Assembly: GCF_014268585.2 (NCBI RefSeq)
Contig: NZ_CP077092.1
Coordinates: 1,054,001-1,118,000 of the forward strand
Length of the DNA stretch: 64,000 bases
Source of the DNA: Pseudomonas iranensis
GTDB taxonomy: Bacteria; Pseudomonadota; Gammaproteobacteria; Pseudomonadales; Pseudomonadaceae
Direction of reading: 5' to 3'
The position numbers were made by a program, and so were the translations under genes. This document shows positions 55,536 through 64,000 of this stretch, piece after piece. Each line of letters starts with the position of its first letter. Position 1 is the stretch's first letter. The notes under the pieces are model-generated. The model did not search any database. It had not been told where the DNA came from and worked only from the letters and a program-made list of their open reading frames with translations.

Positions 55536-55561
55536 TAAGTTACAAAACCTCACGCCGATTT
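55536..55561 (+). promoter_or_regulatory. possible sigma-28 (FliA) promoter of the second chemoreceptor
   Basis: TAAG (55536-55539), 14-bp spacer, GCCGATTT (55554-55561), compared with the FliA consensus TAAA-N15-GCCGATAA. Position ~90 bp upstream of the start suits a chemotaxis gene. Confidence 0.4.
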
Positions 55562-55650
55562 ACGCTATACAGAGATAGCGCCCGATAGTGGCTATCTGCT
55601 GTCGTCCCGCGCCTGCCAATAAAAACAAGAAAAACCAAGGGAGACTTCCA

Positions 55651-57681
55651 GTGAAGAGCTTGCTCTATCCCGCCGTCTCGCTGATGAACCGTCTGAGCTT
55701 CGGCATGAAGTTCAGCCTGATCAGCGTGCTGTTCCTGGTGCCGATGCTGGTGACCAATTTCTATCTGGTGCGCGATTCCTATCGCGAATTTCAGGGCACC
55801 CGCGTCGAACTGCAAAGCCTCGACCTGTTGGGCAGCAGCCTGAGCCTGCGCCGGGATCTGGAAACCCTGAACAATCTGGTGCAGATCGACGTTACCCTCG
55901 GCCAGTCCGGCAAGGCCGGCAATGTCGAAGCGCAGATCCAGACGCTGGAGCAGGCTGTGCTCGCGCGCCTCGAAGGGCTGATGGCGATGACCGAAGATCC
56001 CGAGCAGATCAGGCAGTTCGAGGCCAAGCGCGATGAAATGATCGCCGCGTTCAAGGCCCAGCAGGCGGAGAGCTCGCTGCAAAGCAAAAGCGCGTTGATC
56101 GGCAAGTTGCTGGCCAGTGCGCAGATTTTCAGCCAGATCATCACCAGTCAGGCCGGGTTGAGCCGCGACAACCAGAGCGACATTCGTCAGCTCAGCGAAC
56201 TGGTCACGCTGATCACCCCCAGCGTGACGCAAACCCTCGGCGAAGGCCGGGCGATGGGTTCGTATTCGTTGGGCCAGGGCTTTCTCAACAGTTCCTCCAG
56301 CACGCGTTTTGACGAGTTGCTGGTGCAGATCGAAAAACTCCAGGCCGAGTACGCCTTGAAACTGCAAGACGCCCTCGGTTCCAGCAGCGCCGCACGCGAA
56401 TCGCTCAGTGCTCAGGCTGACAGCAGCAAGGCCTCGCTCAAGCAGGCCAGCGAGCTGTTCGAAGAGCAAGTGGTGATGGCCGATACCCTCGATGCGCCGT
56501 GGCAGGCATTCTACGATCAGGTCACCGGGCTGATGGAACACACCTACCAGCTCAATCAGACCACGCTGAAATTCCTCGACAACCAGTTGCAGCAGCGACT
56601 GGCGCAGAACCGCACGCACATGATTCTGCAAGCCTCGGCGCTGTCGGTGGTCTTTGTGCTGATTTTCTATCTTTATGGCGGTTTCTACGCCTCGACCCGC
56701 ACCACCCTGAAAAGCCTGGGCGCGATGATGGACAAGGTCGCGGCCGGCGACATGACGGTCAACTTCAAGGCCAGCAGCCGCGATGAACTGGGCGAGTTGG
56801 GCGAGGTGTTCAACGGCACGGTGAAGAAGATTCACGACCTGATCGAACGTGTCGGTCACACCGTCGGCGAGGTCGAGCGTCAGGCCGGGCAGGTCGAAAG
56901 CGTGTCGGCGCAGAGCAATCAGGCTGTCGCTGGGCAGCGCTCGCAAATCGAACAAGTGGCGACGGCGATGAACCAGATGTCGGCGACTTCAATGGAAGTC
57001 GCGCGCAGTGCTGCTGCGGCGGTGAGCAGCGCCCACAGCGTCAACGACGAAACCCTCAGCGGTCGCGGTCTGGTGGAATCGCAGCAGGGCAGCATTGCCG
57101 CGCTGGCCAGCGAAATCGATCAGTCGGTGCTGGTGATCAATCAACTGGCCAGCGACAGCCAGTCGATCAGCCGTGTGCTTGAGGTGATCAAGAGCATCGC
57201 CGAACAGACCAATCTGCTGGCGCTCAACGCCGCTATCGAAGCCGCGCGGGCCGGCGAGCAGGGGCGCGGTTTTGCCGTGGTCGCCGACGAAGTACGCACC
57301 TTGGCCAAGCGCACCCAACAATCGACCGAAGAAATCGAGCAGATGATCGCCAAGCTGCACGGTGGCGTCGGCGCGGCGGTGAAGGCCATGGGCGTCAGCC
57401 ATCAGATGGCAAATGGCACGGTGGGGCAGTCGGAGAAGGTCCAGCAGGCGCTGGAAAATATTCTTGGCGCGGTGGGCATGATCGTCGACCAGAACCAGCA
57501 GATCGCCGCTGCCGTGGAACAGCAGACCGCCGTGGCCCATGACATCGACCAGAACATCGTCGAGATCAACCGCGCCGGCGAACGCACGGCGCAAGGTGCA
57601 CACCAGACCGAAGATGCCAGCCGCGCGCTGTCGGCGCAGGTGGTTGAGCTCAAACAACTGATCAGCGCGTTTCGTGTTTGA
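55651..57681 (+). CDS. methyl-accepting chemotaxis protein (long all-helical sensor domain)
   Basis: 676 aa, GTG start 55651 with AAGGGAG upstream. TM1 is at ~18-40 (FGMKFSLISVLFLVPMLVTNFYLV). A ~300-residue helical periplasmic domain follows, then TM2 at ~325-350 (MILQASALSVVFVLIFYLYGGFY). A HAMP domain (LKSLGAMMDKVAAGDMTVNF) is followed by the conserved signalling hairpin [20 protein letters not shown] with ADEVRTLAKRTQQSTEEIE. The sensor domain is longer than a simple four-helix bundle and I cannot assign a ligand. The C-terminus lacks the NWETF-like CheR tether. Confidence 0.93.
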   Translation: MKSLLYPAVSLMNRLSFGMKFSLISVLFLVPMLVTNFYLVRDSYREFQGTRVELQSLDLLGSSLSLRRDLETLNNLVQIDVTLGQSGKAGNVEAQIQTLEQAVLARLEGLMAMTEDPEQIRQFEAKRDEMIAAFKAQQAESSLQSKSALIGKLLASAQIFSQIITSQAGLSRDNQSDIRQLSELVTLITPSVTQTLGEGRAMGSYSLGQGFLNSSSSTRFDELLVQIEKLQAEYALKLQDALGSSSAARESLSAQADSSKASLKQASELFEEQVVMADTLDAPWQAFYDQVTGLMEHTYQLNQTTLKFLDNQLQQRLAQNRTHMILQASALSVVFVLIFYLYGGFYASTRTTLKSLGAMMDKVAAGDMTVNFKASSRDELGELGEVFNGTVKKIHDLIERVGHTVGEVERQAGQVESVSAQSNQAVAGQRSQIEQVATAMNQMSATSMEVARSAAAAVSSAHSVNDETLSGRGLVESQQGSIAALASEIDQSVLVINQLASDSQSISRVLEVIKSIAEQTNLLALNAAIEAARAGEQGRGFAVVADEVRTLAKRTQQSTEEIEQMIAKLHGGVGAAVKAMGVSHQMANGTVGQSEKVQQALENILGAVGMIVDQNQQIAAAVEQQTAVAHDIDQNIVEINRAGERTAQGAHQTEDASRALSAQVVELKQLISAFRV

Positions 57682-57703
57682 GAGGCTGGAACCGGATCAA
57701 AAA

Positions 57704-57793
57704 TGTGGGAGCGAGCCTGCTCGCGAAGTCGGTGGGTCAGGCATTGACGAAGTCACTGACAGATTGCTTTCGCGAGCAGGCTCGCTCCCACAG
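57704..57793. repeat. REP doublet
   Basis: TGTGGGAGCGAGCCTGCTCG at the left is inverted at the right (CGAGCAGGCTCGCTCCCACA). It is located between the convergent chemoreceptor and tatD-family genes and is the same type as 2061-2157. Confidence 0.9.
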
Positions 57794-57805
57794 GGGATGG
57801 CGGTG

Positions 57806-58582
57806 TTACCAGCCGAAGACTTCGCAGCAGTTGGCGGTGCTGGCGTTGGCCAGTTGTTCAGGCGTGATATTCATCAGCTCGGCCAACGCTGCACAGATTG
57901 CCGGCAAATGCGCCGGGCTGTTGCGCTGGCCGGGGAACATGGCGGGGGCCATGTCTGGTGAGTCGGTTTCCAGTACCACCGATTGCAGCGGCAGTTCCGG
58001 CAGCACCCGATGCATGCGCAGCGCCTGCGGCCAGGTCGGTGCGCCGCCAAGACCCAGTTTGAAACCGAGCTTGAGGTATTCCCGCGCTTCTTCGCGGCTG
58101 CCGGCGAAGGCGTGGATGATGCCGGCGCGTTTGAGTTTGAAGCGCTTGAGCGTGGCGATCACCGCTGCGTGGCTGCGGCGTACGTGGATCAGCGCCGGCA
58201 ACCCGAAGTCTGCGGCCAGTTGCAGCTGCGCTTCGAACAACCCTTGTTGTCGCTCGCGATTGAGGTTTTCGATGAAGTAATCCAGGCCTATCTCGCCCAC
58301 CGCACACAGCTGACGATGTCCGCGCAAGCGCGTCAGCCAGTCCCCCAGCGCATGCAAATCTTCGGGGCGATGCTGATCGAGAAACACCGGGTGCAATCCG
58401 AACGCCGCGTACAGGCCGGCATCGCTCTGCACCAGATCCCAGACCCGTTGCCAGTTGCCCTGATGCACGCCCAGCACGACGATGCGCCGCACGCCGAGAG
58501 CGCGGCTTTCGGCCAGCAACTCGGCGCGATCGGCGTCGAAGTCGGGGAAGTCGAGGTGGGTGTGGCTGTCGATCAGCTCCAC
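57806..58582 (-). CDS. TatD-family metal-dependent hydrolase (DNase)
   Basis: 258 aa TIM-barrel. Metal-ligand motifs are IDSHTHLDFPDFD, AVGEIGLDYFIEN, ALIHVRRSHAAVI, GIIHAFAGS and LETDSPDMAP. The NRERQQGLFEAQLQLA helix is characteristic. TatD relatives are Mg-dependent nucleases acting in DNA repair and degradation; exact substrate of this paralogue (YcfH/YjjV-like) is not settled. It lies 3 bp from cra on the same strand, so the two may be co-transcribed. Confidence 0.93.
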   Translation of the reverse strand: MELIDSHTHLDFPDFDADRAELLAESRALGVRRIVVLGVHQGNWQRVWDLVQSDAGLYAAFGLHPVFLDQHRPEDLHALGDWLTRLRGHRQLCAVGEIGLDYFIENLNRERQQGLFEAQLQLAADFGLPALIHVRRSHAAVIATLKRFKLKRAGIIHAFAGSREEAREYLKLGFKLGLGGAPTWPQALRMHRVLPELPLQSVVLETDSPDMAPAMFPGQRNSPAHLPAICAALAELMNITPEQLANASTANCCEVFGW

Positions 58583-58585
58583 GCT

Positions 58586-59581
58586 TCAGTCCCGATGAAT
58601 ACGCTGCTTGAAGGTCCGCGCGATGGCTTGCACGCCCGGTTGGTAGTCATCCTGCTCGACCGCGGCCAAGGCCAGTTCCAAGGCCTTGTCGGCGATCAAC
58701 TGGTGTTGCTGGGACATGGCGTTGACCGGCAGCGGCAGGAAATCCAGCAACTGCGTGTCGCCGAAGGTGCCGAGGCGCAGCGGCCGCGATTTCAGCGGGA
58801 AATCATGCAGGGCATCGAACACGCCTTGCAGCAGCACGTAGGAGGTGGTCACCAGTGCGTCAGGCAAATGCCCCAGACGCTGCAGGAGTTCTTCCATCAA
58901 TTGCTTGCCGCACTCGCGGCTGAACGACTCGGCGTGCTCGACCAGCACCTCGCCTTTGAAGTCGTTGAGCGCCGCGCGGAAACCGGCGGCACGTTCCTGG
59001 CTGATGCTCAGCTCCGGGCGGGCGCCGAGCAGCACGATCTGCTTTGGCTGCGGATCGAGCAGACTTTGGGTCAGATGCAGGCTGGCCTCGCGGTCGTCGC
59101 TGATCACCGAGCAGAAATGCTCCGGCTCCATGACCCGGTCGATGGCGATGATCGGCAGACCCTTGGCCTGCAACTGGCGGTAGCTGTCATCACCGGCCGG
59201 CAGGCAACTGGCGACGATCAGCGCATCGCAACGGCGGGCGCGGAACAGTTGCAGCAACTGGCGCTCGCTGTCCGGCGCATCGTCGGAACTGGCGATCAGC
59301 AATTGATAACCGCGCGCCCGCGCGCCTTGTTCGAGCAACTTGGCGATCCGCGCGTAACTGGGGTTTTCCAGATCCGGCAGGATAAAGCCCAGGGTGCGCG
59401 TGTGCCGACTGCGCAGGCCGGCCGCTTGCGGATTGGGCGTGAAGCCGTGCAGATCGACCACCGCGCGCACGCGCTCGACGGTCGCGTTGCTGATGCGTTG
59501 CTGTTCGGCCTTGCCGTTGATGACGTAGCTGGCGGTGGTGACGGAGACGCCGGCCAACCGCGCGATATCACTGAGTTTCAA
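58586..59581 (-). CDS. cra: catabolite repressor/activator Cra (FruR), LacI family
   Basis: 331 aa. MKLSDIARLAGVSVTTASYVINGKAEQQRISNATVERVRAVVDLHGF is the Cra-type LacI helix-turn-helix and hinge. The periplasmic-binding-protein-like effector domain covers 60-325 (RTLGFILPDLENPSYARIAKLLEQGARARGYQLLIASSDD). In Pseudomonas, Cra represses fruBKA and is released by fructose-1-phosphate. It is divergent from fruB with the operator between. Confidence 0.95.
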   Translation of the reverse strand: MKLSDIARLAGVSVTTASYVINGKAEQQRISNATVERVRAVVDLHGFTPNPQAAGLRSRHTRTLGFILPDLENPSYARIAKLLEQGARARGYQLLIASSDDAPDSERQLLQLFRARRCDALIVASCLPAGDDSYRQLQAKGLPIIAIDRVMEPEHFCSVISDDREASLHLTQSLLDPQPKQIVLLGARPELSISQERAAGFRAALNDFKGEVLVEHAESFSRECGKQLMEELLQRLGHLPDALVTTSYVLLQGVFDALHDFPLKSRPLRLGTFGDTQLLDFLPLPVNAMSQQHQLIADKALELALAAVEQDDYQPGVQAIARTFKQRIHRD

Positions 59582-59886
59582 CCCGGTATTTCCTTGTTTT
59601 TTCGAGCATGCCGCGACATTTTCGCCAATCCTACCCGATAAGGGCAGTCGACTTATTGCCTGGGCAGATCCGACCAGTTGGACTTCAAGGATGAGACATT
59701 ATCGAGTAACGTGCCGATCAATCTAGATTAAACGTTTCAGCAAGCGTATTTTCTACGTTTTAGACGCCTTTGGCCGGTCCTGCCGTGAAACCGCCAAAAC
59801 TGCCGCTGAAAAGCGCGGCAGAGCGCCTAAGCTGTGAACCATTCAAAACAATACCTGGCGTTGAACTGCGCCAAAAAGGAGATCGC
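59582..59886. promoter_or_regulatory. cra/fruB intergenic control region with Cra operator at 59728-59739
   Basis: The 305-bp divergent gap contains TTAAACGTTTCA (59728-59739), the palindromic core described for the Pseudomonas putida fruB operator. Further downstream, CTACGTTTTAGACG (from 59753) resembles a half site. AAGGAG just before 59887 is the fruB ribosome-binding site. I see no gene in the gap. Confidence 0.85.
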
Positions 59887-62748
59887 ATGCTCGAGCTCAC
59901 TATAGAGCAGATATCCATGGGCCAGTCGGCCGTGGATAAACCCGCTGCCCTGCAATTGCTGGCCAGTCATCTGGTCGCCGACGGTCTGGTTGCCGACGGC
60001 TACCTCGCCGGCCTGCAGGCCCGGGAAGCCCAGGGCTCGACCTTTCTCGGTCAAGGCATCGCCATTCCCCACGGTACGCCGGAAACCCGCGATCAGGTAT
60101 TCGCCACCGGCGTGCGCCTGATGCAGTTTCCTGATGGTGTCGATTGGGGCGATGGCCAGATCGTTTATCTGGCCATCGGCATCGCGGCGAAATCCGATGA
60201 ACACCTGCGCCTGCTGCAACTGCTGACCCGCGCCCTCGGCGAGACCGATCTGGGCCAGGCCTTGCGTCGCGCCAGCTCCCCCGAAGCGCTGCTTAAACTG
60301 TTGCAAGGCGCGCCGCAGGAACTGGCGCTGGATGCGCAGATGATCGGCCTCGGCGTGTCGGCCGACGATTTCGAAGAACTGGTCTGGCGCGGCGCACGTC
60401 TGCTGCGTCAGGCCGATTGTGTGAGCAACGGCTTTGCCGGCGTGTTGCAGCAAGTCGAAGCGCTGCCACTGGGCGATGGCCTGTGGTGGCTGCACAGCGA
60501 GCAGACCGTGAAGCGTCCGGGACTGGCGTTCGTCACCCCGGACAAACCGATGCGCTACCTCGGCCAGCCGCTCAGCGGACTGTTCTGCCTCGCCAGTCTG
60601 GGCGAAGCGCATCAGGCGTTGCTCGAGCGTTTGTGCGCGTTGCTGATCGAAGGTCGCGGCCACGAACTGGGCCGCGCCACCAGCAGCCGCAAAGTTCTCG
60701 AAGTGCTCGGCGGTGAACTGCCGGCCGACTGGCCGAGTGCACGTATTGCCCTGGCCAATGCCCATGGTTTGCACGCACGACCAGCGAAGATTCTTGCGCA
60801 ACTGGCGAAGAGTTTTGATGGCGAAATCCGCGTGCGCATCGTCGACAGCCAGGACAGCGCCGTGTCGGTGAAGAGCCTGAGCAAACTGCTCAGTCTCGGC
60901 GCCCGCCGCGGTCAGGTGCTGGAGCTGATCGCCGAGCCGAGCATCGCCGCCGATGCCTTGCCGGCCCTGCTCGCGGCGATTGAAGAAGGCCTCGGTGAGG
61001 AAGTCGAGCCGCTGCCGGCCGTGAGTCAGCAGCGCGAAGTGATCGCCGACATCGCCGAAGTATTGATCGCGCCGGCCTCCGGCAGCCTGTTGCAGGCGAT
61101 TCCTGCCGCACCGGGCATCGCCATCGGCCCTGCGCACATTCAGGTGCTGCAAGCCATCGATTACCCGTTGCGCGGCGAATCTGCCGCGATCGAGCGCGAG
61201 CGCCTCAAGCAAGCGCTGAGCGACGTGCGCCGCGACATCCAAGGCTTGATCGAACGCAGCAAGGCCAAGGCGATTCGCGAGATTTTCATCACTCACCAGG
61301 AAATGCTCGACGACCCGGATCTGACCGACGAAGTCGACACCCGCCTCAAGCAAGGTGAAAGCGCCGAAGCGGCGTGGATGGCGGTGATCGAAGCCGCCGC
61401 CAAACAGCAGGAATCGCTGCAGGACGCTTTGCTCGCCGAGCGTGCCGCCGATCTGCGTGACATCGGTCGCCGGGTGCTGGCGCAGCTGTGTGGCGTGCAA
61501 ACCGCGAACGAACCTGAGCAACCGTACATTCTGGTGATGGACGAAGTCGGCCCGTCCGATGTCGCGCGCCTGGATCCTGCGCGAGTGGCAGGGATTCTCA
61601 CCGCGCGCGGCGGTGCTACCGCGCACAGCGCCATCGTCGCCCGCGCGCTCGGTATTCCAGCACTGGTCGGCGCGGGTGCAGCGGTGCTGTTGCTCGAGCC
61701 GGGCACGCCGCTATTGCTCGACGGTCAGCGTGGCCGTCTGCATGTCGACGCCGATGCCGCGACCCTCAAGCGTGCCGCTGAAGAGCGCGACACCCGCGAG
61801 CAACGCCTGAAGATCGCCGCCGAACAACGCCATCAACCGGCACACACCACCGACGGCCACGCCGTCGAAGTGTTCGCCAACATCGGCGAAAGCGCAGGCG
61901 TGACCAGCGCGGTGGAGCAGGGCGCCGAAGGCATTGGTCTGCTGCGCACCGAACTGATTTTCATGGCCCACCCACAGGCACCGGATGAGGCGACCCAGGA
62001 AGCCGAATACCGTCGCGTGCTCGATGGTCTGGCCGGGCGGCCGCTGGTGGTGCGCACGCTCGACGTCGGCGGCGACAAACCGTTGCCGTATTGGCCGATC
62101 GCCAAGGAAGAAAACCCGTTCCTCGGCGTGCGCGGCATTCGCCTGACTCTGCAGCGGCCGCAGATCATGGAAGCGCAACTGCGCGCCTTGCTGCGCTCGG
62201 CTGACAACCGTCCGCTGCGGATCATGTTCCCGATGGTCGGCAGCGTCGAAGAGTGGCGCCAGGCCCGTGACATGACCGAGCGTCTGCGCTTGGAAATTCC
62301 AGTCGCCGATCTTCAGCTGGGGATCATGATCGAGGTGCCGTCGGCCGCGTTGCTTGCGCCGGTTCTGGCCAAGGAAGTCGACTTTTTCAGCGTCGGCACC
62401 AACGACCTGACCCAATACACCCTGGCCATCGACCGTGGTCACCCGACGCTGTCTGCACAAGCGGATGGCTTGCACCCGGCGGTGCTGCAACTGATCGACA
62501 TCACCGTGCGCGCCGCCCATGCCCATGGCAAATGGGTGGGCGTCTGCGGCGAACTGGCGGCTGATCCGCTGGCGGTGCCGGTGCTGGTTGGCCTCGGTGT
62601 CGACGAGCTTAGCGTGTCCGGGCGCAGCATTGCCGAAGTCAAGGCGCGCATCCGTGAACTCAGCCTGCCCCAGGCGCAAACCCTCGCCCAACAGGCCCTG
62701 GCCGTGGGCAGCGCGAATGAAGTGCGCGCATTAGTGGAGGCCCTGTAA
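59887..62748 (+). CDS. fruB: PTS fructose multiphosphoryl transfer protein (EIIA-HPr-EI fusion)
   Basis: 953 aa. ATG 59887 follows AAGGAG. Domains in order: EIIA-Fru (~1-145; GIAIPHGTPE, phospho-His62), a linker, HPr (~280-370; NAHGLHARPAKI, phospho-His296), and enzyme I (~400-953; GGATAHSAIVARALGIPALVG, phospho-His580; C-terminal PEP-binding barrel with FFSVGTNDLTQYTLAIDR and GVCGELAADPLA). It takes phosphate from PEP and passes it to FruA. It is the only sugar PTS entry typical of pseudomonads. TAATG overlap with fruK. Confidence 0.97.
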   Translation: MLELTIEQISMGQSAVDKPAALQLLASHLVADGLVADGYLAGLQAREAQGSTFLGQGIAIPHGTPETRDQVFATGVRLMQFPDGVDWGDGQIVYLAIGIAAKSDEHLRLLQLLTRALGETDLGQALRRASSPEALLKLLQGAPQELALDAQMIGLGVSADDFEELVWRGARLLRQADCVSNGFAGVLQQVEALPLGDGLWWLHSEQTVKRPGLAFVTPDKPMRYLGQPLSGLFCLASLGEAHQALLERLCALLIEGRGHELGRATSSRKVLEVLGGELPADWPSARIALANAHGLHARPAKILAQLAKSFDGEIRVRIVDSQDSAVSVKSLSKLLSLGARRGQVLELIAEPSIAADALPALLAAIEEGLGEEVEPLPAVSQQREVIADIAEVLIAPASGSLLQAIPAAPGIAIGPAHIQVLQAIDYPLRGESAAIERERLKQALSDVRRDIQGLIERSKAKAIREIFITHQEMLDDPDLTDEVDTRLKQGESAEAAWMAVIEAAAKQQESLQDALLAERAADLRDIGRRVLAQLCGVQTANEPEQPYILVMDEVGPSDVARLDPARVAGILTARGGATAHSAIVARALGIPALVGAGAAVLLLEPGTPLLLDGQRGRLHVDADAATLKRAAEERDTREQRLKIAAEQRHQPAHTTDGHAVEVFANIGESAGVTSAVEQGAEGIGLLRTELIFMAHPQAPDEATQEAEYRRVLDGLAGRPLVVRTLDVGGDKPLPYWPIAKEENPFLGVRGIRLTLQRPQIMEAQLRALLRSADNRPLRIMFPMVGSVEEWRQARDMTERLRLEIPVADLQLGIMIEVPSAALLAPVLAKEVDFFSVGTNDLTQYTLAIDRGHPTLSAQADGLHPAVLQLIDITVRAAHAHGKWVGVCGELAADPLAVPVLVGLGVDELSVSGRSIAEVKARIRELSLPQAQTLAQQALAVGSANEVRALVEAL

Positions 62749-63689
62749 TGGCCAAGATTCTTACCCTGACCCTCAACCCGGCACTCGACCTCACCGTCGA
62801 GCTGTCACGGCTGGATGCCGGTCAGGTCAATCGCAGCGAGGAGATGCACACCCACGCTGCGGGCAAAGGCGTCAATGTCGCCCAGGTGCTGGCGGATCTC
62901 GGCCATCAGGTCACCGTCAGCGGCTTTCTCGGCGAAGACAATCAGCAAGCGTTCGAAACCCTGTTCGCCAAGCGTGGTTTTGTCGACGCGTTCATCCGCG
63001 TGCCGGGCGAGACGCGCAGCAACATCAAAGTCGCCGAACAGGACGGGCGCATCACCGACATCAACGGGCCTGGCCCGGTGGTTGATGCAACGGCGCAGCA
63101 AGCCTTGCTTGATCGCTTGCTGCAGATCGCACCGGGGCACGATGCGGTGGTGGTCGCCGGCAGTCTGCCGCGTGGCGTCACCGCGCAATGGTTGCGCGAG
63201 CTGATTGAAAGCTTGAACGCGCTCGGCTTGAAAGTCGCCCTCGACTCCAGCGGCGAAGCCTTGCGCGCCGCGTTGCAGGCCAGCCCCTGGCTGATCAAAC
63301 CGAACACCGAAGAACTGGCCCACGCCCTCGGCTGCGAAGTGGTCTCGCCAATCGCTGAAGCGCAAGCCGCCGCACGCTTGCACGGCCAAGGCATCGAGCA
63401 CGTGGTGATCTCCCACGGCGCCGACGGGGTCAACTGGTTCAGTGTCGGCTCGGCACTGCATGCCTCGCCGCCGAAGGTCAGCGTGGCCAGCACGGTTGGT
63501 GCCGGCGATTCATTGCTGGCCGGCATGCTCCACGGTCTGCTTAGCGCCGACACCCCAGAGCAAACCCTGCGCACCGCCACCGCGATTGCGGCGATGGCGG
63601 TGACCCAGATCGGTTTTGGCATCAACGACGCTGCGCAACTGGCGCAGCTCGAACAGGGCGTGCGCGTGCGCCCCCTGACAGAACAATAA
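62748..63689 (+). CDS. fruK: 1-phosphofructokinase FruK
   Basis: 313 aa PfkB-family kinase. ILTLTLNPALDLTVELSRLDAGQVNRSEEMHTHAAGKGVNVAQVLADLGH at the start, VVVAGSLPRGV in the middle, and the PfkB signature VGAGDSLLAGMLHG with the catalytic Asp. It phosphorylates fructose-1-P to fructose-1,6-bisphosphate, which also lowers the Cra inducer fructose-1-P. It overlaps fruB by one base and lies 11 bp from fruA. Confidence 0.97.
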   Translation: MAKILTLTLNPALDLTVELSRLDAGQVNRSEEMHTHAAGKGVNVAQVLADLGHQVTVSGFLGEDNQQAFETLFAKRGFVDAFIRVPGETRSNIKVAEQDGRITDINGPGPVVDATAQQALLDRLLQIAPGHDAVVVAGSLPRGVTAQWLRELIESLNALGLKVALDSSGEALRAALQASPWLIKPNTEELAHALGCEVVSPIAEAQAAARLHGQGIEHVVISHGADGVNWFSVGSALHASPPKVSVASTVGAGDSLLAGMLHGLLSADTPEQTLRTATAIAAMAVTQIGFGINDAAQLAQLEQGVRVRPLTEQ

Positions 63690-63700
63690 GAGGGTTTGTC

Positions 63701-64000
63701 ATGAAGTTAGCCATTGTTACGGCTTGCCCGAACGGCATGGTCACCAGTGTGCTGTGCGCGCGCCTGCTCGATGCAGCGGCGCAGCGTCAGGGCTGGAGCA
63801 CCAGCGTTGAAGTGGTCGATCCGGCACACCCGGAACGCGAGTTGTCGGCGGCAACCATCGAAGCCGCCGAGTGGGTCTTGCTGGTCACCACCGGCGCGGT
63901 GGACATGAGTCGCTTCGTCGGCAAGCGCGTGTTCCAGATCGCTCCGGCGCAAGCCTTGCAGGATGTCGAAGCGGTGCTGCGTCGCGGTGCCGAAGAGGCC
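63701..64000 (+). CDS. fruA: PTS fructose transporter FruA (EIIBC), N-terminal part cut by window end
   Basis: The first 100 residues are present. MKLAIVTACPNGMVTSVLCARLLDAA is a fructose-type EIIB domain with its Cys near residue 9; the rest of FruA (second EIIB and membrane EIIC) lies beyond the window. Together with FruB it imports fructose as fructose-1-phosphate. Third gene of fruBKA, with AGAGGG a few bases upstream. Confidence 0.93.
   Translation, partial: MKLAIVTACPNGMVTSVLCARLLDAAAQRQGWSTSVEVVDPAHPERELSAATIEAAEWVLLVTTGAVDMSRFVGKRVFQIAPAQALQDVEAVLRRGAEEA

Overview
The window is a stretch of chromosome from a Pseudomonas of the fluorescens group. The evidence is the GC-rich codon use, the group-typical intergenic REP palindromes (core GTGGGAGCGAGC), a tmRNA tag reading ANDDQYGVALAA, and gene orders that are standard in pseudomonads: dapB-carA-carB-greA; ftsH-folP-glmM-tpiA-secG-tRNA-rimP-nusA-infB-rbfA-truB-rpsO-pnp; nadC-ampD-ampE; cra/fruBKA. 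Almost everything is core housekeeping DNA. I did not find a convincing undescribed system. The accessory content is two small toxin-antitoxin modules, a decayed integrase fragment next to tmRNA, and several families of intergenic repeats.

Layout. 1-2,050: end of a glycerol-3-phosphate dehydrogenase-like flavoprotein, translationally coupled to an FGGY sugar/polyol kinase. 2,060-3,600: REP pair, a FitAB-type toxin-antitoxin pair with a palindromic operator, then a tandem array of about 135-bp REP-doublet units. 3,619-6,272: a chemoreceptor and a GNAT acetyltransferase. 6,273-7,160: an integrase relic and ssrA (tmRNA). 7,255-8,018: two tandem paralogous small exported proteins. 8,130-16,758: a lactate regulon, with LldR divergent from lldP-lutA-lutB-lutC-dld; the last four overlap start-to-stop, and no lldD is present. 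16,894-22,489: smpB, an SNF transporter, ratA-rnfH, bamE, fur and recN (with a LexA box). 22,730-27,550: grpE-dnaK-dnaJ behind a sigma-32 promoter, then dapB. 27,809-33,521: carA (TTG start behind a leader with a terminator hairpin), carB, greA, a DUF4149 membrane protein and yhbY.

33,623-48,956 is the long rlmE-ftsH-folP-glmM-tpiA-secG and metY-nusA-infB-type region. It carries tRNA-Leu(GAG), initiator tRNA-Met, ribosome maturation, transcription elongation, initiation factor, pseudouridine synthase, S15 and PNPase genes. 49,036-50,680 is an accessory island: a large inverted repeat, tRNA-Thr(CGT) without an encoded CCA, hicAB with its own promoter and operator, a DUF6388 gene and a heptamer repeat. 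50,687-55,440 holds nadC, a DUF1631 gene, ampD and ampE. 55,651-57,681 is a second chemoreceptor. 57,806 to the end holds a TatD nuclease, the Cra repressor and the fructose PTS operon fruB-fruK-fruA (fruA cut by the window edge), with a Cra operator between cra and fruB.

Functionally the window combines carbon-source regulons that each have a local regulator (lactate: LldR; fructose: Cra), trans-translation (ssrA and smpB about 10 kb apart), the DnaK chaperone system, pyrimidine/arginine precursor synthesis, and the core transcription-translation-RNA decay operon.
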